From the NCBI RefSeq assembly GCF_041860085.1, contig NZ_CP124747.1:1054001-1118000 (forward strand): 64,000 nucleotides of DNA. The letters are read 5' to 3'. Below the pieces are notes generated by a model. It was not told the DNA's origin, searched no databases, and saw only the letters and a list, made by a program, of their open reading frames with translations. Every line of letters starts with the position of its first letter. The stretch's first letter is position 1. This stretch comes from Schlesneria sp. DSM 10557 (lineage in GTDB: Bacteria > Planctomycetota > Planctomycetia > Planctomycetales > Planctomycetaceae). The position numbers and the translations under genes are program-made. This document shows positions 62,378-64,000 of the stretch, piece after piece.

Positions 62378-63790
62378 ATGGGCGTCAGCCTCTCGAAAAT
62401 CCCTCGCGCGTTTCATCTCCCTCGGGTCCACTGGGATCTGGTCCGGGACTGGGTTGAGCAAAATGTCCCCGTCGCTGAACGGACCCGTTCTTGGTCAACG
62501 CTGGCACACGACTGGCTCGAGAGTATGGATCAGGCGTTGGGAGGTGCCTATCGCACAATTCACTCAGACAAGGTGATTCTGTTCGCGCCGGACGATCTTG
62601 AGGAAGCGGTTTCTCTCTTTGATCTGTCGGAGTCGAGCCTGCAGGAGATGTCCGCGCTACTCGGGAGACTGGCTCGCCAGAGCCAGACAGGCCCGCTCGT
62701 GATCATCCTGTTCGGGGACGATGATGCCTACTGTCGCTACGTCTCCCCCTTTGATCCTTTGATGGAATCGGTTCGATCAGGCGGCGTCTGTATTCGTCAC
62801 GATTACGTGCATGTGGCACTCCGTCCTCAACCCCTCGACAATTTGCAAAGGACAATGCTGCACGAGATCGCGCATGCCTGCTTAAGTGACCACCATCTGC
62901 CTGAGTGGCTGGAAGAAGGGATTACACAACTGGCGGAAGAAGCAGCGGTCGCTCCGTGGGCCCGGTTCTCACTCAAGCCGAAGGAGATCGCCGATCTCAG
63001 GAAATACTGGCGCGAACACTCGTTGAGTCAGTTCTGGTGGGGAAGCGGGTTCCACACGCCAGACGAAGGACAACGCCATTGCTATGAACTGGCCCAAGCC
63101 ATTTTTCGTCAGCTTGTCGCGGACCATCAGGAAAAGCTCCCCGAATTCCTCGCGGCGGCGAGCGCTGAAGACGCAGGAGCATCCGCGGCTGAGGAAATTC
63201 TGGGGGTGGACCTGTCCAACCTGGCGGCTCAGTTCCTGGGAGCAGGCTCGTGGAAGCCCGTACCGGCCCACTCCGACCAGTTTATAGCGAGAGGGGCCTA
63301 TTTCCTGGAGCAGGGTCACATCGCCAAGGCATTTTCCGACTTCGATCGGGCGATTGAGCTGAACAAGGGATCGTCACAAGCCTATTTCCATCGCGGAGTG
63401 GCCTTCTACCAGATTGGCCAGATCGCAAAGTGCATCTCGGACTACGAGCGATCGATTGCCCTGAATTCAGTCGATTTCAATGCAAGGAACAACCTTGCCT
63501 GGATCCTTGCAACCTCGCCTCAGGATGAATTCCGGAACGGGAAGCGGGCTGTCGAAATCGCCACAGAAGCCTGTGAACGCGTCGGTTATTCGCAATGGTT
63601 CTGCCTCGGTACGCTTGCGGCAGCCTATGCCGAGAAAGGTGAGTTTGAACTCGCCTGCAATTTTGCCGAGGAAGCTCTGGAACACGCCCCGTCAACGGAC
63701 GTTGCCGATTGCAAAGTGCGACTGCAACAATACAAGACCGGAAAACCCTGGCGCGAACTCAAACCCGGTGCTCCGTATCGCAACGCGTGA
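62378..63790 (+). CDS. Zinc-peptidase-like (gluzincin) and TPR fusion
   Basis: The product is 470 residues. The middle holds HEIAH (162-166) and WLEEGITQLAEE with Glu180 as third zinc ligand, the peptidase MA-like gluzincin pattern. Tetratricopeptide repeats follow from about 305: YFLEQGHIAKAFSDFDRAIELNKGSSQAYFHRGVAFYQIGQIAKCISDYERSIALN and more to 440. No signal peptide, so cytoplasmic. GAAAGATGAG lies before the ATG. It probably cleaves or binds a protein in a complex built on the TPRs; substrate unknown. Confidence 0.82.
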   Translation: MGVSLSKIPRAFHLPRVHWDLVRDWVEQNVPVAERTRSWSTLAHDWLESMDQALGGAYRTIHSDKVILFAPDDLEEAVSLFDLSESSLQEMSALLGRLARQSQTGPLVIILFGDDDAYCRYVSPFDPLMESVRSGGVCIRHDYVHVALRPQPLDNLQRTMLHEIAHACLSDHHLPEWLEEGITQLAEEAAVAPWARFSLKPKEIADLRKYWREHSLSQFWWGSGFHTPDEGQRHCYELAQAIFRQLVADHQEKLPEFLAAASAEDAGASAAEEILGVDLSNLAAQFLGAGSWKPVPAHSDQFIARGAYFLEQGHIAKAFSDFDRAIELNKGSSQAYFHRGVAFYQIGQIAKCISDYERSIALNSVDFNARNNLAWILATSPQDEFRNGKRAVEIATEACERVGYSQWFCLGTLAAAYAEKGEFELACNFAEEALEHAPSTDVADCKVRLQQYKTGKPWRELKPGAPYRNA

Positions 63791-63850
63791 AGAGCTTCGT
63801 CGGCTACGGGACAGTCGGACCTGAACGCGGTAAGACTGTTCGCCCGGCAA

Positions 63851-63884
63851 GTCCCGATCGCCGCGTTATTGCGGCGACCGGGAC
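63851..63884. terminator. Hairpin after the zinc-peptidase/TPR gene
   Basis: GTCCCGATCGCCGC (63851-63864) pairs with GCGGCGACCGGGAC (63871-63884) with one mismatch and a 6-base loop. It is 60 bases after the gene's stop. No T-run follows, but the 14-bp GC-rich stem makes it a plausible terminator. Confidence 0.6.
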
Positions 63885-64000
63885 GGCAAGGTCGTGATGA
63901 ACATTCCATCGGACCGCCGCCGCCGCGTAGGGAACTTCCGTGGATGGTGTGCCGTAAGGCATTCCGTTCCCTCGGCACCCGTTTCATCTGCGACGACTAA

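Noticed and set aside
1-64000. CRISPR array, tRNA or rRNA genes, prophage
   Set aside because: No array of short direct repeats, no tRNA-like cloverleaf or rRNA sequence was noticed, and no phage structural or integrase gene; the 105-bp tandem repeat is too long and too few for CRISPR.

Overview
The window reads as a chromosomal segment of a planctomycete (Planctomycetales, probably a Planctomycetaceae relative). The evidence is a lineage-typical gene set: a PSCyt1/DUF1549/DUF1553 surface cytochrome, two Tat-exported DUF1501 proteins, a DUF1559 pseudopilin paired with a small lipoprotein, a sulfatase, a YncE-like propeller/phosphoesterase fusion, a Tat-exported Gfo/Idh/MocA oxidoreductase, and three ECF sigma factors. 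GC is moderate to high, genes are short operons on both strands, and no tRNA, rRNA, CRISPR array or intact mobile element was seen. Organism assignment is inference from gene content.

Layout. 1-4560 is a low-density, partly decayed region: the tail of one gene, a ~105-bp tandem repeat, a truncated REP-type transposase, an unknown proline-rich membrane protein, and a DUF6338-like membrane protein followed by two tiny related proline-rich ORFs. 4560-7842 is a compact (+) operon: an ECF sigma factor, overlapped by a membrane anti-sigma-like protein whose extracytoplasmic half is a thioredoxin-fold domain with CPFC, then a secreted redoxin (CHNC) and a secreted paralogue of the same CPFC domain. 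8130-9581 is a DUF1559/lipoprotein pair. 10128-15446 is a beta-propeller protein plus two ABC-2 permeases and an ATPase.

15540-27324 is a long (-) run that looks like a sugar-acid island: enolase-superfamily dehydratase, DHDPS-family lyase, alpha/beta hydrolase, GntR regulator, PSD1-type cytochrome, DUF1501 protein, a LamG/dimethylformamidase-like Tat protein and an ACS-type MFS transporter. A 19-bp palindrome at its head is a good candidate GntR operator. 27791-40208 holds separate accessory genes: APC permease, DHFR-like protein, pirin, arylsulfatase, two convergent overlapping membrane proteins, a tandem DUF1254/DUF1214 protein, a cis-CaaD-like tautomerase and a benzoylformate-decarboxylase-like enzyme.

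40731-44010 is an ECF41-type operon (cupin, sigma factor, NmrA-like protein, SDR, DUF1330). It is followed by a third ECF factor with a Cys-containing tail, an AlkD-like repair protein, an M50 protease, an SMP-30-like propeller, and a STAS/LOG gene pair ending at a strong bidirectional hairpin. 49809-58835 (-) carries an Nramp-like transporter lacking the canonical metal motifs, a DUF2156 protein, a Gfo/Idh/MocA oxidoreductase, a lipoprotein, a CX4CH cytochrome-like protein, an SDR and a second DUF1501 protein. The end (59232-63790, +) has the propeller/phosphoesterase and a zinc-peptidase/TPR fusion.

The most interesting candidate for an undescribed system is the 4560-7842 operon, where a redox-active thioredoxin fold appears to be built into the anti-sigma factor. 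The DUF6338-plus-two-peptides cassette is second.
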